Origin: Gossypium raimondii
Lineage: Eukaryota > Streptophyta > Magnoliopsida > Malvales > Malvaceae
Length of the DNA: 64,000 nucleotides
Direction: 5' to 3'
NCBI RefSeq assembly: GCF_025698545.1
Contig: NC_068571.1
Location: 52,857,733 to 52,921,732 of the forward strand
Shown here: one piece after another, positions 1 to 13,119 of the stretch
Layout: every line of letters begins with the position of its first letter
Position numbering within the stretch: the stretch's first letter is position 1
The notes under the pieces: generated by a model
The model's input: only the letters and a program-made list of their open reading frames with translations
Database searches by the model: none
What the model was told of the DNA's origin: nothing
Position numbers and translations under genes: made by a program

Positions 1-825
1 CCGTGTATATATACGAGATATATAGTTTAGCTTTGCCAATCCCCAAGCTTTTTTCTTTCACTTGCAGAGAAAAAAAGGGTTGTTCAGAAGAGAGATGGTG
101 ACAAGGGAATCAAAGATACCTCCCCACACTGCCTTTTTTTAAATTTGTTTCAAGCAAAGTAATTATTGCATCGCTGGATCAGATTTTGTACAGATTTATT
201 TGCATATATATTTATACATACATAGATTTTCTGCCTCCACTTCCTCTCTTTTGCTTATTTCTTTGAATTACTTTCCTATATTATTTTTTTTTTGTAATTT
301 ATTGGTATGATTATTGATTTAGTCAATTAAAATTTAAACGCTTTTCTTTAATTTAAAAGTTAAAAATTATAGATCTCAATAATTACATTAAATATTAATA
401 AAATTTAAATTCGAATCAAATTAAACCCTAAACTGAAAGGGTAATTTTTCTAATATTGTTTTCTTCTATTTACGTTACTAAAGTGTTATTTCTTTTAGTT
501 GATTAGGACTATGAAAGCGATTGTCTCTTTGAAAATTGCGTTTGCCTTACGCGCCATTGCAATGAATACTTCATTCAACTTGGTCTAATTATGGTTGTAG
601 TTCTTCTACTACATTTAAATTCGAAATTTAACTCTTTTACTTCAGTTTTGCATAATTTGATCTTGTACTTTTGGAATGTTATTGCATAATTAAAACTTTA
701 TGTTTTAGTCCTTTGAAAGTTACAAAATTACATTTTAACCTCCAAAAATGATAACATGGTAAAATTGCATTTTGACTTTCACAAAAATTTCTAACTTCGT
801 CCCTGATTTCATTGATTACTACTGT

Positions 826-930
826 TAATGTGATGAGATGAGATTTCTTTAACGTCATCAAATTTATTGTTAAAGTGATGTGATGAGATGAGATGAGATC
901 TTTTTTAATGTCATCAAATTTATCATTATT
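826..930. repeat. Short tandem duplication, unit about 55 bp
   Basis: Two imperfect units each contain a GTGATGAGATGAGAT motif followed by a stretch reading AATGTCATCAAATTTAT or AACGTCATCAAATTTAT. The second unit also has an extra GAGAT step. This is a local tandem duplication with no coding potential. Confidence 0.7.
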
Positions 931-1600
931 GGTTGAATACGATTGAGAGTTTCAACTTATCCCTAATTATGATACAAAATAATAGAAAAATACTTAGCAC
1001 ACCCATTGATAATATTATAAACATAGAGGATTGAATTTTAAATTTCAACATGATATAGGGACTAAAACAAAAATTAAACCCTTTAACTTCACCTCTACTG
1101 CATGAGTGCATGTCACGCTTCTTAAAAGGAAGGTAAAGCAAAAAAAGAAAAACAAAAACTTAAAAATATTCCTAAGCCCCTAATTATGAAAATTAAACTT
1201 AAAAAGACGTTGCTCTCAAAAAAAATAGAACGTTTTAGGGGAAAAAAACAATAAAATAGTCAGAAAAAATTAACATTTAATTATAGATTCTAGAAAATCT
1301 TGTTTGCATCTTAATAGCGATTCCCTTCTCTTAATGAGAGATTAAAGATTATTCTTGGGATTATATCCAAAGTTCCCAAATTTTGTTTAAAATGTTATTT
1401 TAGGAAAGGGCAAAAGTTTAAATTATATTTTAGTTACTAAACTTTAAAAGTTATGCTATAGTTACTAATGTTATTAAAATTTACGATATCATCACTAACG
1501 TTAACTATTTATTATAATTTGGTCATTGAACCATATAAAGTGACGTAGCATGTTATATCATCATTTTAGGTAAAAGTTTTATAACTAATCCCTATACCCT

Positions 1601-1694
1601 GGTCTTTGTTTTTTGATACAATGCTTAGAATTACCCACGTTCTCTCACACTGACAACAATATTGATACCAACTGAGTTAAGACCCAATTGACTA
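1601..1694 (-). repeat. Remnant of tRNA-derived SINE family
   Basis: This copy shares its order of motifs with better copies near 32.8, 45.2 and 50.5 kb: a TTTTGATACAATGC-like segment, a CCCAC segment, then GATACCAACTGAGTTAAGACC. Read on the minus strand the last part resembles a tRNA A box (TTAACTCAGTTGGTA). The part that holds the B box in other copies is deleted here. Confidence 0.45.
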
Positions 1695-3174
1695 CTAATT
1701 GATTTTTAGTTTAAATATTAATATTATTTTTACTATCATTAAGCTAATTATTTTTATCTTAAATTTTCTCCCCCTTTCTCTCTAGCAATGATAACGTTCT
1801 AGAAATCCAGAAATTGCCTTTGATTCCAAGAACCGACTAGCCCACTCCCTCCTACACGTAAAAGAAAAAGGAAAGAAGTGAAGCCAATAAGTAATTTTCT
1901 TTTTCTTTTTCTCTTTTAGCTAACAACTAATCATGTAATTTTTACTCAATGATCTTAAACTAATCAAGTGATTTTATTTTTCTTTTTTTATGTCCTGTGC
2001 CTCTCAAATTTTTATAAAGGAAAAAAATGAAAATGAATTAAATTGTTCAAAAAAGTAGAGGGACTAGTTATACAATTTGAACCGAAATTTTCATCTGAAA
2101 TTATGATATAACATATCACATCAATTTTTGGTTACACCATTAATGACATGTTAATAGCTTAATGATCATATTGTAATTTAAACCATATAAAAGTGAATAA
2201 TTTATAGTTTATCCTTTAATAAAATAGCAGTCAATGCAGAGACAAAGTTAGGAATTTAATTAGTATTAAAGGGTAAAAATAAAATTATAAAATTTTGAGA
2301 GTTAAAATTAAAATTAATTTTAAAATAGTTGAAGTTCAACTTTTAATAATTGAAGGAATAAGTTATTATTATTACCCCATTGATTAGATCCCCACTTCAA
2401 TGTAAAAGATATATTTCTTAAACCTTTTTTTTGTGAAAATTTAATTAATGTTAAATCCATGATTTAATTCCATAAAGTGAAGTTAGTAAATTAACATATA
2501 TCCTTAAAAATAATTAAAATATGACATGTTTTATTCTTGTCAAATTATGTTTTTGTCCTAGTACTATACCTAACTTGAGTTATCGTATTTTAATTTTACA
2601 TAATTTAATCATTTCACTATTATCAATGTTATGTCTTAATCTAAATCATTAACGTTATTATCAGTATAATTATTGGTATTATTATGGCATTTTTATTTCC
2701 GCTTTGCTATTCATAAAAATTCTTTCAAAGTTAGTATCTGCCCCTTTCGACAATGTCATCTCTAGGTTTGAATTTGAGTTCTTTATCTAAGACTGTAATG
2801 TGTTTTATCATTACATCCAAGTTTAAATTGAAAATATAATATAAGTACCAAAACCACAATTTGACCATTGATTTTTTTTATTCTGTTCGTAATTTTGTTT
2901 TTTAAATGTTACTAGTAATATATATGTATAAAATACCAATTATGTGAAGTTAATTAAAATAGGCCAATAGGGGCAAAGTGAAGCAAATCTAGTTGAGTTG
3001 TTTAACACATGAGTTGTGGGTCATATTGAATGAGTTGTGTGTGAGGTGGAAAGGGAGAATCTTCAAATTTCTTATAAAGGCATGTGAACTCTTTTGCAGT
3101 TACCAAAGAAACCCCTCCCAAACTATGGGTAAAAAACTCTAATTTTTAAATTAGTAATCGAACCAATCAGATAA

Positions 3175-3640
3175 TAGATTCTTGATTCAATTGATTAAGT
3201 AATTAATTCGACGACATAATTAATTGAATTGATTGAAGCTATCGTTTTCTTTTATCTCAATTTCCGGCTTTTTACTAGTTTACAACAACTTGTTTTATTA
3301 TCGATTATATATCACTCGTTTTCAATTCAACTGGTCAGTCCGATTCAGTTTGGACAATATTGTCTTTCCCAAAATTATTAATTTAACAAAAATTAAAATC
3401 ACCAATTCCATCTATTCTGGATTCAATTGATTAAATCACTAATTCAACAAATTTAAAAGTCAATTGAAGCTATTGTTCTTTTTTATCTCGATTCCTCACT
3501 CTTTACTAGTTTACAGATCTTACTCTATCATCAATTCTATATTATTCGTTCTCGATTCAACTAACCAATTTAATCTAATTTTGACAATACTATTTTTTTC
3601 ATCCAAAGTTAAAAAATTATTACAAAAGAACATTTCATTA
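3175..3640. repeat. Tandem duplication, unit about 236 bp
   Basis: Two diverged units follow each other. Shared landmarks, in order, are GATTCAATTGATTAA (3184 and 3420), TTGAAGCTAT followed by TTTTATCTC, CTTTTTACTAGTTTACA or CTCTTTACTAGTTTACA, a TTATTCG/TCACTCG block, and TTTGACAATA. Open frames over the two units give related peptides only because the DNA is duplicated; neither looks like a protein gene. Confidence 0.75.
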
Positions 3641-4119
3641 ATTATAAACACAAACCCTAATATAATACCCACCGCTTAAACTTCATCATTGCTTGAAGGC
3701 TTTAGTAGTAATTTTACTTATAAAAGTCTTTTGAAAGCCTACTTTTTAATAGAAAATTATGCATACCTTAATGTTAAGCACAAAGAATTAATTAATCAAA
3801 ATTATTCGTGACAAGACGTATAAGCCATAATTTAATATATAATTATCTTAATCTATTAATTATATTAATTATTTTTTATAAAGTCATAGTCAAGAATTAA
3901 AAAAATCATATTATTAAAATTTAAAAGTACTTTTAAGTTTTATATCACAAAAAGAAGCTTTACGATGGAGATGTCATCGATATAAGAGTTTCTTCTTTTT
4001 TTTTCATTAAAATATATAATATAAATTTTATTATTAAGACATTAAAAGTTTTAAAAGTCAAATCAAACATGATATCATAGTCAAATTATGAATCCCAAAT
4101 CCAATTTTATATTTAAATA

Positions 4120-4589
4120 GGTAAAATTTTATGAAAGATCCTTGTGCTATGTATTTTGGTAGATTTAGTCCCTTTATAATCCTCTACTTTCCGAAAAGTG
4201 TATTTTCAATCCCTAAGCCAGTTTTACAAAAAAAAAATCAAATTATATATGTCATATAATCACATGTTTTAAAAACAAATCACATCAAATTATTAAATAG
4301 AGTAAACAAAAAAAGTTGGCTCGGAGTAGAGGGACGAAAAATGACCATATTATATTAGAGGATTGAATCTCATATTTTAACTTTTAATGTATCATAATAC
4401 ACCACGTCATATGAAGATAACCTAATCAACGTGCCAAATTGACAATTTTACAGAAATTACTAATAATGCTAATGATTGAACTAGAATTTTAAATTAGAAA
4501 GTAAGAGCACTTAATATTTTAGCACTTCAGGTACAAGGACTAAATCTCAAATTTTATTAAAATACAGTGACTAACAACATATTTTAACC
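4120..4589. mobile_element. Foldback (MITE-like) element
   Basis: The left end begins GGTAAAATTTTATG and reads into AGATTTAGTCCC. The reverse complement of the right end begins GGTTAAAATATGTTG and reads into GAGATTTAGTCC, so the ends form an inverted repeat of about 50 bp. The flanking 9-mers ATTTAAATA and ATATAAAAA agree at 7 of 9 positions, a weak possible target-site duplication. Confidence 0.5.
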
Positions 4590-5986
4590 ATATAAAAATT
4601 AATTATTATTGGTTTAACATCCTAAAAAATACAAAAGCAAATACTCGGATTATTTAATGCCTTTTATTATTGTGGTCCTACATCATGCAGGTCCATAAAT
4701 AAATTTTATTCGATTACCAATACTCTATAACGTATAGCTTTGATTCAAAACCTGTGAAAATTGCTACCTTGCTTAAATAAATAATAATACATATATTAAA
4801 ATATTGTTATTTTCAACAATACTAATTATTTAATTCAATGTCGTGAATCAGATGTTTCTATTTAAATATTAAGTATATATACCGATTGCACTTGATGCCC
4901 TTCTACCATATATATATATATATCACCTTATTATTATTTTCAAAATTATTATTTATATATATTACATGATTTATTGTCTATTTTAAAATGCATATAATCT
5001 GATTGTTAAAGTGCTTCAATCGCTAGCACTTTTGCCGCGTGTATAGTGACTCGGTTGATGCATGAATATTCTTCTGAGCTTTCAATTTAGTCCAAATTAA
5101 CAATTATTTTCTTATAAAAAGAAGCTGGAAATTATTTATTAATCCTTCAAGAAAACAAAAACTTACACAAACGAAGACTTCAAATAATTGACAAAGACTG
5201 AAGTTTTGGGTCATTGAATATCTAAGTTCGAGTTTCAATATGAATAATTGTTATATGTGAATTTTATCCGGATTATTTACGTTTTAAATCTCACTCACTA
5301 CATTTTAACCGATTAAGTGTATCTATGTTAGTTGCTAAATTAATATTAAATAATTTTATGCATAATTTAATTCTTTTAATTATAACTGAATTTAAATTAT
5401 TTGTAAATGTGTATGATAAAATTCAAATCTAGGGACTTAAAATACTAAAACTTCATTAGCAAGAAAAATAATAATTAAAAACCAAAATTGTAATGATTAA
5501 ATACTCCATATAATGATAATTAATAAACAAATGTAGTTAACAAGAATGAAGAAAATAGGGATTATGTTGATGAAATGGGGTGTGTGTGATTTGAATGAAT
5601 GATGGGTAGTTTTATAGCAATGATAAAATAATTGAAAAGGAAAACAAAGACAAAGTTTAGTGGAGACTGGAGAGAGATGTAGGAGAGAATATCATATCTA
5701 CAATTAGATTTGTGGGCACATGGATTGCATTGCAAGACTTTTCTTACAAGTTTGCATGCAATTACTTCACCATGATTTTATCTAAAAACCAAATGTAATT
5801 TTAGTTATTGTAGAATCAGAAGGTTAGGATTATATGTACAATATGTTTGATGGGAGTTGCTCAAAGGTTTACAGCTTGTTCTTCGTAAATTTAAATCTGA
5901 ATAGGTTTTATGGGTGAACAGTTTTTAATCATTGGATCAAACATGATAGTTCCTCTTGAAATTTCTCCGTCTCTCTTAAGTTTTGC

Positions 5987-6175
5987 CATTAAGACCAAGC
6001 CAAAAGGAAGCTTCCCTTCACCTCTCATTTTGTGTGAATTCTAAAACTTCGAGCTAGTCATATTTAAGGGCAAAGTTTTATCATTAGATCAAGACAAAAG
6101 GAAGCCTCCCTTCACCTCCCATTTGTGTGAATTCTAAAACTTCAAGCTAGTTATATTCAGGGGTAAAGTTAATTT
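5987..6175. repeat. Tandem duplication, unit about 95 bp
   Basis: Two units share CAAAAGGAAGC, CCCTTCACCTC, GTGTGAATTCTAAAACTTC and AGCTAGT in the same order, about 95 bp apart. Divergence between units is low, so the duplication is younger than most repeats nearby. No coding meaning is apparent. Confidence 0.8.
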
Positions 6176-6345
6176 TTTTTCTAAGGATCGAAATTAAGTT
6201 GTATATCACTATTTTAATAATTGATATTTTTATAATTTCCTGAAGGAATAAATTAAAATCTTATGAAATTTAAAGGGCCAAAAATGATATTTTTTATTTT
6301 AGGGGGTAAGGCCCCTGTTAACCCCCTTGTGTCGCCCCTAATTAG
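6150..6345 (+). repeat. Member of dispersed GGGGCGAAGCC-type repeat family
   Basis: An AT-rich body ends in a G-run, then AAGGCCCCTG and CGCCCCTAAT. The same ending (loosely, GGGGG-n-GGCCCCTGCC...CGCCCCTG) recurs in about ten other places in the window in both orientations, after a body describing 'aaattataattt' and 'tttatcattt' blocks. This marks an old dispersed short element of roughly 200-260 bp. Confidence 0.55.
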
Positions 6346-6394
6346 ATCATACATCTTTAAATTATGACTCCAATTTTGTATGGGTTTAAACAAA

Positions 6395-6655
6395 TGTTTT
6401 TTAAACCGGATTGGAGGTCAAACTAGTCAGGTCAACAGTTCACCGATTCGATTGGTTCGATTAAAAATTATTAAAAATTCAAAAACTTAAAAAAATATAA
6501 ATAAAAAATCTGGTTCAGCCGTCGATTCAACCAGTTCGTACCAATTCTCAGTCTAATCAGTTCAAAGCCACTTTCCAGACCAGTCCCTTGGCGAATTCGT
6601 GGTCCGACCGACCAGTTCGGTCCAATTCAAACAATATTGGTTTAAACTTTAAGAT
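6395..6655. repeat. AACCGGTTCAATT-rich palindromic repeat
   Basis: The segment is dense in GGTTCGATT, CCAGTTCG, ACCGACCAGTTCGG and similar words that are near-complements of one another, with an AT-rich centre. Related segments occur at about 15384-15600, 36715-36970, 52565-52700 and 53750-53985. It looks like a dispersed foldback element. Confidence 0.5.
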
Positions 6656-7494
6656 GTTTCGATTGAGTTCTCAAAAGTATCAATATCGCATCAATAAAGT
6701 CATTTCGTTATCCTAGCCATTAGCTTAGGCATTACCTACTAGCTTGATTCCAGCGTTGAACAAATTTAAAATGCGCAGATCAAATCTTAAATACATATGT
6801 ATACATATCACATGAACAAATTAGATATGACATGTTAATAAAGAAAACAAATAATCTTCCTAAATTTTACTAATATTGTTCATTTTCTTCAACACTTTAG
6901 ATGCAAGCGGTTCAATAAGTAAGTCCAAGTATATTTAAAATTTAATTCATACAATTTTAAATATGTTTCATATCATATCTGAATTATATTATTCAATTAT
7001 AATTGAATATTAGACTATGGAAAGGACTTAATTGTATAATATTTCTATATATATAGTTATCTTTTAAAAGAAAAGATATAGTACGAGAATATATGGAAGC
7101 CAATTACAAGCTCAAAGTTATTGAAAACTTAAAGATTAAGAGAGTGTCTTAGCTTTAAGGGTATAAATTATTAGCAAAGAATATCCTAAGATTATGGGAA
7201 AAGACCAACATGAGCTGGTGTAAGATACATGTGATCTTTGCTTTTAAAACTTAATTATATTAGTATAATTATTATTCTTACTTTTTTATATTTAAACTTT
7301 CTTGTTTTATAACAATGTACATGGTCGTATATTGGTGCAAATGAGTTTTTCTTTCTTTCAATGGCCATGATTTAGAAGAAGAAGAAAGTGCATATAAACA
7401 TTTCCTTTCACTCTAAAAATAACAACTTACATATCACACAAAGATATGTACCATATTTATAAGGTAATTAAGGTTTGAAATAATTTTTTAGTTT

Positions 7495-7760
7495 ATGTTG
7501 GGGATTGAATTCTTTTATCCAAGTTAATCCCTGAACTTGATAATTGTTTCCACATTCGAATTTAAACTTTTTTATGTCCATCTTCTGGAAAAAAAAAAAA
7601 GAAAGAACAGTTCAGGCTCTACTATGGGAACAATTGCCAAGTTTAGAAATTAGCTTCGACAAAAAAAAATTCAAGCCCCAATATAGGAACAAGTGCCAAC
7701 TTCAAAAGCTAATTTGAATAAAGTTCAAGTCTTAATGTGAAAATAACTGATAACTTCTTA
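7495..7760. repeat. Foldback-like repeat, relative of 8426-8700
   Basis: Contains CCAAGTTAATCCCTGAACTTG near the left, and AATTGCCAAGTTTAGAAATTAGCTTCGA with its relatives to the right; the two sides are approximate inverted copies. The element at 8426-8700 carries the same phrases. Confidence 0.4.
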
Positions 7761-7861
7761 AACATTATTTTTTGTACGAGAATCTTTCAAATTCAAGAGC
7801 TACATTAAATCTCGACTACATTAATTTGAAGTCAATCCTTAAATGAAAACAAAATTTACTA

Positions 7862-7892
<31 letters not shown>
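7862..7892. repeat. (ATT)n microsatellite
   Basis: About ten consecutive ATT/TTA units in an uninterrupted run. Confidence 0.95.
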
Positions 7893-8425
7893 TCTATCTA
7901 CAATACTCGAACCCAAATTTTACATTCATGATATATATATATATATAGCCACGTTCAATTAAAAATTATAATGCTATATATTATTTTCTAAGTACATATA
8001 TATCACAGCCTGAGTTCAAGAGAGTCCAAAATTCTATATAATATATCTGATGGATTCTTCAATACATACATATATTTAACTTAAAATTCCCAATTTAAGA
8101 TTCTTCTGTTTTTTTTTTTTCCTTAGCTATACATATGCCAAAAAACTACATTTTCTGCGTGAATAAGAAAGGTCTAATTTGGTTTTAATCCTCTATTATA
8201 TTAAAATTTAATATTTCATCCTCCTACTTAATTCGATCTCTCCTTTTTTTTAATATTATTAGTAGGTCCATAACTAGTACCAGTAAAATGAAGATTTAAA
8301 TTTTATTTTAGTTAATAACTTTCTTACACAAAATGACCCAAATAACTTTTTACAATAAAAGCTCATGTCATCAGATTAGCCGCAATTGTTTACAAAGCTA
8401 TTAATTTGGACTTGCTAATAAAATT

Positions 8426-8700
8426 AGGGTTAAATTATTATTTAGAGCCTGAATTTGACAATTATTTTTATATTGGAGCATAAACACTTTTCTCAAGTTA
8501 ATCCTTAAACTTGGCAATTGTACCCATATTAGGGCCTGGATCTTTTTTTTTTGTTCAAGTTAATCTCTAATTTTTTTAAAAACCCTAAAGTTCAGGAGCT
8601 AACATGAGAACGATTGTGAAGTTCAATGACTAGCTTGAATAAAAAAAATCCAGACCCCAGTGTAGGAGTTGTTGCCAAGTTCATGTCCCAAATAGTGATT
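8426..8700. mobile_element. Foldback (MITE-like) element
   Basis: The left end GGGTTAAATTATTATTTAG is mirrored by the right end ...AAATAGTGATTTAACCC. Inside, CCTGAATTTGACAATTAT near the left and TTGCCAAGTTCATG near the right are also inverse-related. No coding sequence is inside. Confidence 0.6.
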
Positions 8701-8915
8701 TAACCCATAAAATTATAAAAAAAAGTAGAGAAATTAAATTATGTTGAACTAAATTAGAGAGATTAAATCCTAAACTTCAACATATTAAAGGGACTAAAAC
8801 TACAATTAGATAAATAAAAATTATACATTGTATTTGCATGTGTAGAAAGCTATAAATATTATATTCAACCTATTGTACAACTTATGTTTTAGTGGATCAT
8901 ATGTGTTCTAACTTT

Positions 8916-8954
<39 letters not shown>
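8916..8954. repeat. (TA)n microsatellite
   Basis: An uninterrupted run of about 18 TA units followed by CACG. Confidence 0.9.
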
Positions 8955-8956
<2 letters not shown>

Positions 8957-11900
8957 GTAATAAAAAATGGCTTAGGTAATTAATGACCAAGATCCCATGC
9001 TTAATTTTTCTTCTTCTTTTATTTTTTAAAGGACCTGCATGATTGAAATAGTACCAAGATTTCTTTAATCAGTTCTGCAGAGAGCTGAGCCAGGGAAAAT
9101 TTTTTAATGGATTTCTTTAATCAGTTCTGCATGATCTTTATGTTCATGTTTAGCTTAGGTGGAAGATTTTCTTTTGTATTTTTTAATGGATTTTGTTGAT
9201 CAGTGTTCATATTAAACCACTCATTAAAATTAGTTACCTATTAATCATATATATAATATAGATATATAGTGGTTCCTTGAAAACTGCAAGAGATCCTAGC
9301 CCACATGTGGAAGATGTTGCATAAATTCAACACCTAGGTTCTTTGGATATGGTATATATATGGGGAGGAAATTAGAGATTTGTTTTATCGGGCCTAGAGA
9401 TAGAATTATAAATTATCGCGAGTTAAAATGTAATTTTATAAAAATTTAAGGGATAACTAATCTATTATTTTGGGCCTAAACAATTCTGCCTACTCCCTTT
9501 GCCTTCGTGTGTGTGCTATTTCTATGATACATTCACATTGTGTGTGTGAAAAAAAAATTCTTTGTAAAAATAATGATATTCTAATAATTTCTTAATTGAG
9601 TTGATACTCAATTAACTTGTGACATTAAACCAATCAGTGACTTAATATAAGTGTAGATATATAAAAGCCAACTAAGGCTTTGACAGTGCTGGCGGCTTAG
9701 GTTTTGGAATCTTGAGTATCTAGTTTCTTGTCCTATCATATATACAATGTCATATACGGGTTTATTATTATTATTTTGAATTTAAGTCTCATTATGTGTG
9801 GATATTATCTAAATTTATTATGATTTAAGTTTTTTTTTATTGAATTTCTTCTAGTTTGAATTCATTGAGTATATTATTTATGACTTAAAAAAAATGGGTT
9901 GTAAATATAAAACAAGTATTTTCAAATAAAAAAAGAAAATCCTATTTTAAGGGACCAATTGGTGACTTGGAAATGTGAGTGTCAATGAATTTGGTCCCAA
10001 ACATATGACATTAAAAATACCACACTGAGAAAACCAACATCCCCCCATTGTTTCTTAAATATCATATTTTAATTTAGAAAATCCATAAATGATTTACCAA
10101 ATCTTTTGGTTTGTAATTTCAATAAATATTGTTTCCTTGTGTAATCATATTTTTGATGGTTAATTTTTTATTTTGGTGTCTTTACCGAACTTAATGATTT
10201 GGTCCGATTTGGTTCAATTTTGAAAATCATGCACAAAACATTTCATATAAACACGATGAGTTATAAGAGAATGTCATAAAAAAAACTATGAATACTTTAA
10301 TGTAACTATTTTAACTAATTAGTGTTATTATAAAAGTACATAAATCGAATTATGTCAAATTAAAATTTAATGATTAAATTTCTAATTTAAACATTATAGA
10401 GGAGAATACCATAATTTGACCCTTTTTTATTTATTTTCGATCACTTGTGTACGAAAACAACGATCTAATTATTATTCTACAAAACATTTATTTTATTCTG
10501 TTTTATTTAATCACCAATCGGTTGAGCTTAACATATTATTTACGCGATCGTCTGAATTTTTATTTTATATGATTTTTTTGGGTGAGAATATATTTTGTTA
10601 TAATTGATCAACTTAATTGCCACGTGCCCGAAATAATTTTAATTGAACGTGTAATTTCATTTTAAATTTGTTAAAAAAAGAGTACAAAAAGCCACTGGGA
10701 TTTCGATTTCTTGCAATATCATTACTAACTTTAATTTTTATTTTTATCTAATTTTAATTTTATTATTTCTAATTATATAATTATCACAATTTCTATTAAA
10801 TTGTTTTTTAAATGGGTAACTATCACAATTTTAATTTACGCCAACTTTTTAATTAATACTTTTAAATTAAATATTATTTTTATTTTCAAATATCAATTTA
10901 GTAATATGATAGAATATAAAGGGTATTTCTACCAGTTCAATTTTTTCTAAACTCGTGCTTTTATTTATATTATAGATTATAAATTATAGATTAAGAGATT
11001 ATAATTAGTTTAAGAATCATATTAAAATAATTTTATTTTGTATTATGAAATAATTAAAACCCATTTAATTTTTAAAAATAAAATAATAATAATAATAATA
11101 CATCAGTACTTTTTTTTTTTAGATTTTACTAATACAATATGGTACAATTAGAAGCACAACATAGGTACAAATTGTAAGTACAAGCACTAATACATGCTTG
11201 ACTAACTACAATGGCAAGTAGAATCAACTCAATACAAAGCACAATAGATGAAGATTTGAAAATAACCAAACCTAAGCAGAAAGAATCGGAGAACACTCAC
11301 ACATGGCACATGCACAAAGTAGGGTGAAGACTCATGCATTGTAATTGTGCATGATGAGACTCGAACCCAAATTTCAAATCATCAATAAAATTAAATAGTC
11401 GATGTGGCTTTGACTTAATAGTAATGTCGAGGTTGTGAAAGCTTTGAGATTTTAAGTATGAGTCACGCCCTATATAAATTAGAAAGGCTTAAATGAAAGA
11501 ATGGCCTCCAAATTATAGTATTTTCTCATTTAGATACCTAAATTTTCATTCGGTTAAATTTCTAGTCCAATCATTTATTTCTATTAAAAAAATATATCAA
11601 CTAATTAAATTATTACACATGTCAAAATTTCAATTATTTTATTTTATTTTCCTTCTCTCACCTCTCCCCCGTTTATTCTTTCATCTTCTTCCTCCCCCGC
11701 CCCCCCTCTCTATTCAACTCTTCTTCTTTCCGTAAATATTAAAATCAATTTTGTTAAAAAAGTTGTCGAAGAAATGCGGTTATTTTGACACATGTAAAAA
11801 TTCAATTGGTTAGTGGATTTATTTAAGAGAGACAAACCACTTGACTAAAATATTAACGGAACGAAAGCCTAAGTATCACTTTTGACAAAAAAAAAGTACG

Positions 11901-12356
11901 TAAATAAGAAAGACGTTATAGATTATGTGTTAGTCGTTTAAGCCAATTAGAAATAAAGCAATATTTACCTGAATTTGACAAAACTTTTAACAACTTGGTC
12001 TACTGCGGGTCAAAAAATTTGTCAAATTCAGGGACTAAATGTTACTTATTCGTATAAATTATGTGTTAGTCATCTTCAAATTTATTATGGTTTAAGTGTC
12101 ATCATATGTGAATTCTATTTAAATTTATTTTAGTATAGATCTAGATATATTCCAATTATCAATCTCATCGTACTTTGTAATAGTTAATTCTGATAATAGT
12201 TATTCAATGTATTGTCTAATTGCATAATAATCTTTTTTACCTTATTTTTATATAATTAAATTAATAATTTAATCTAAAAAAACCCATTCCCTATTTTTTA
12301 TATATTTTTTAAAAAGAATACATATATTTCTTTATAAAGCAAGGCCCGAAAAGGAT

Positions 12357-12435
12357 TGGGCCCTAAATTGCAAAAGTCCAGCTTAACCAGCTCGGCTGTT
12401 TTTTCAAGAGCCGACCCCGAGCCGAGCCGAGCCCA
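12357..12435 (+). promoter_or_regulatory. Site II (TGGGCY) motifs upstream of RPB5
   Basis: TGGGCC lies at 12357-12362 and AGCCCA (TGGGCT on the other strand) at 12430-12435, in a locally GC-richer patch. TATAA-like sequence follows at about 12436. TGGGCY motifs are common upstream of plant housekeeping genes and are recognised by TCP factors. The pyrimidine-rich leader around 12500-12600, with AGGGTTT close to its end, fits a transcription start shortly after this patch. Both motif function and start site are inferred. Confidence 0.5.
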
Positions 12436-12615
12436 TATAATCTTCCTCGTTTTTAAATTTTATTTTTTAATTATTTACTTTCACAAGTATTTAAAGCCTT
12501 CACCTTTATTTTCCCTCTCTTAATTTTCTTCATCGAAAACTCTAACACTTTCTCCTCACATTGGCACACTCGAAGAATTTTTCTCCTAGGGTTTCAGCAA
12601 TTCTCGTTATTATTG

Positions 12616-13103
12616 GTATATTTCGTCTCTTTTCTCTTTCTCACGCCGATAATTCGTTTTTTCCCGCATTCAATTTGTTTCTGTTTCATTTTTTTTCCGT
12701 AAGTGTTAGGGTTTCGTTTAATTCTTTGTTTTAACTTCGATTGAACTAATTGGTTAATTTTTAACTGTATTATGATTATGATTGTTGTTATTGCGTTATT
12801 TTTACTCTTGTTTGACGCCTACTACTTAATTTAAGTATTAGAGTTTAGGGTTTAATTCTCAGCTTAACTATTATCCAATTCACTGGTTAATTATTAACTA
12901 TAATATTATTATGATTGCTGTTATTGCGTTATTTTACTCTTGTTTGATGCCTACTAATTAGTTTTAGGGTTTAGGGTTTAATTCCCAGTTTAACTATTAT
13001 TAAAATCATTGGTTAATGTTTAGCTTTATTATGATTGTGATTGTTGTTATTGTTTTCTTTTGCTCGTGTGTTTTTACTGATGTTAGTTACTGTTGGACTA
13101 TAG
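12616..13103 (+). other. Probable 5'-UTR intron of RPB5, built of tandem repeats
   Basis: After a pyrimidine-rich leader, a GT at 12616 can be paired with an AG at 13086 or 13103, just before the ATG at 13120. The interior consists of tandem repeats: units begin with GATTGTTG or GATTGCTG at 12780, 12913 and 13039, so the spacing is 133 and then 126 bp. Each full unit contains TTGCGTTATTTT, TTTGACGCC or TTTGATGCC, AGGGTTTAATTC and TGGTTAAT. A partial unit appears to precede 12780. The intron is inferred from position and splice-like ends only. Confidence 0.55.
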
Positions 13104-13119
13104 AAATTGGGGGACGAAA

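Larger units (their letters stand above)
1..12350. other. Gene-free AT-rich intergenic region
   Basis: I see no reading frame with recognisable protein similarity here and no RNA gene. The stretch is very AT-rich and is made of decayed repeats listed separately: short tandem duplications, a SINE remnant, foldback elements and microsatellites. Runs of A and T, and phrases such as 'ttagtccct' that recur in both orientations, suggest that most of the region derives from old non-autonomous transposons. The first 250 bases are slightly less AT-rich and could be the edge of a gene lying outside the window, but nothing in them supports a call. Confidence 0.7.

Noticed and set aside
60..150. Possible miRNA precursor: CAGAAGAGAG resembles part of miR156
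   Set aside because: Only about 10 bases agree and no complementary arm is visible within 200 bases, so it does not fold into a convincing precursor.
13093..13119. In-frame extension of RPB5 upstream of the ATG
   Set aside because: It would start at TTG and the family starts where the ATG at 13120 lies; an AG splice acceptor may also fall here.
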